NCBI GenBank assembly: GCA_007753675.1
Contig: CP036432.1
Span: 1,834,394-1,898,393 of the forward strand
Reading direction: 5' to 3'
Source: Stieleria magnilauensis
Lineage (GTDB): Bacteria > Planctomycetota > Planctomycetia > Pirellulales > Pirellulaceae
Length of the DNA stretch: 64,000 nt
Shown here in pieces: positions 63,522 through 64,000 of the stretch. Below the pieces are notes generated by a model. That model saw only the letters and a list, made by a program, of their open reading frames with translations. It ran no database searches and was not told the origin of the DNA. Made by a program: the position numbers and the translations under genes. Numbering within the stretch: the stretch's first letter is position 1; each line of letters starts with the position of its first letter.

Positions 63522-64000
63522 GTGTTGGACTATTCTTCGATTTCCGATTTAAGCGTCGAACCTTCGGCAACACGGCACCTGTCCGATGCCCAAAAGGATC
63601 GGATGACGCTATTGCTGGACCGTTACCTGTCGGCATTGGAACAAGGCGTTCCGCCGCTACTGGAGGATCTGGCGGTCGACGATCCGGAGCTGGTTCATCC
63701 GCTGCGATGCTACATCAATGGGCTGGAAGATCTGCATCAGATCGCAGCCGGGTTCACGCCGCAATCCGATGCCGATCGCGACGACGGTTCCGACGGAGGT
63801 TGCGACGACGAACGCCTGTTGGGCGACTTTCGATTGCTGGAGGAAGTCGGCCGCGGTGGCATGGGAGTGGTCTATCGCGCGCGACAGTTGTCGTTGGATC
63901 GAACCGTCGCGATCAAACTGTTGCCGTTTGCCGCCGTCTTGGACGCTCGTCAAATTGCCCGCTTTAAAAACGAAGCGCACGCGGCGGCGCAGCTGAATCA
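63522..64000 (+). CDS. Ser/Thr protein kinase, 5' part (runs off the window)
   Basis: A GTG at 63522 opens a frame that is still open at base 64000, so at least 159 residues are visible. An N-terminal helical region of about 100 residues precedes the kinase fold: the glycine loop GRGGMGVVYRAR (about 110-121) and the VAIKLLP lysine motif are seen. The rest of the kinase and any membrane or effector part lie outside the window. It pairs with the sigma factor upstream, as in many planctomycete ECF operons, where the kinase may control the factor. Confidence 0.85.
   Translation, partial: MLDYSSISDLSVEPSATRHLSDAQKDRMTLLLDRYLSALEQGVPPLLEDLAVDDPELVHPLRCYINGLEDLHQIAAGFTPQSDADRDDGSDGGCDDERLLGDFRLLEEVGRGGMGVVYRARQLSLDRTVAIKLLPFAAVLDARQIARFKNEAHAAAQLN

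Noticed and set aside
1-64000. tRNA, rRNA or a defence island
   Set aside because: No tRNA-like T-loop or rRNA segment could be found by reading, and the SNF2 helicase has no restriction, nuclease or toxin neighbours.

Overview
The window looks like chromosomal DNA from a planctomycete, probably a Pirellulaceae or Rhodopirellula-like marine bacterium. This is inferred from family content, not from a database search. The pointers are high GC, an ECF-type sigma factor directly followed by a Ser/Thr kinase, a secreted giant with an LEERRLLAGD-type N-terminus plus FG-GAP, GEVED and dockerin segments, planctomycete-style Cys-rich or Gly/Tyr-rich small secreted proteins, a sulfotransferase, and many dispersed palindromic repeats. 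No rRNA, tRNA or CRISPR array was seen.

Layout. Bases 2-607 are the 3' part of an IS4-type transposase. At 889-5761 is a forward cluster: a possible small ORF, a coiled-coil envelope protein, an FHA-like protein, a polytopic Ser/Thr kinase and a secreted or anchored protein, the last three coupled by ATGA overlaps. Then come a RegA/ActR-type response regulator, a Cys-rich secreted peptide, an NHL-type propeller protein, a Cys-rich outer-envelope protein and a membrane-anchored SGNH hydrolase. A reverse operon at 11740-19312 (RDD, SpoIIM-like, polytopic protein, DUF4129, DUF4350 lipoprotein, MoxR ATPase) is translationally coupled through 4-base overlaps. A 676-bp array of palindromic repeats interrupts the 5' end of its DUF4129 gene. 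An IS4 transposase, an Nramp-like transporter and a prenyltransferase/HEAT-like protein follow.

Bases 25162-31653 (reverse) form a glycan module: a small coiled-coil protein, methyltransferase, two glycosyltransferases, a Wzm-like permease, a Wzt-like ATPase with a C-terminal cargo domain, and a PAPS sulfotransferase. Together they could make, export and sulfate a surface polysaccharide. Bases 31746-39928 carry small envelope proteins, a PilZ protein, a PPK2 kinase, an orphan ABC ATPase, ispF, a methyltransferase-like protein, a molybdopterin-domain/pentapeptide fusion and a LysR regulator divergent from a decarboxylating dehydrogenase.

Bases 41402-52090 look like a polysaccharide-use locus: a DUF5060-type glycosidase followed by a Kelch reading frame in the -1 frame, a GH62 arabinofuranosidase, and a hybrid sensor kinase with a propeller sensor. 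The remainder holds a secreted protein, the dockerin giant, a SWIM/SNF2 helicase, an unknown protein and the sigma factor/kinase pair that runs off the window.

The two most notable signals are: (1) an A9 tract with an in-frame A AAA AAG heptamer and stop codon at the glycosidase/Kelch junction, where the Kelch frame has no start codon of its own before its first repeat; and (2) several families of palindromic repeats, one of them a seven-unit array with 90-bp period, flanked by 16-bp inverted termini, at the 5' end of an operon gene.
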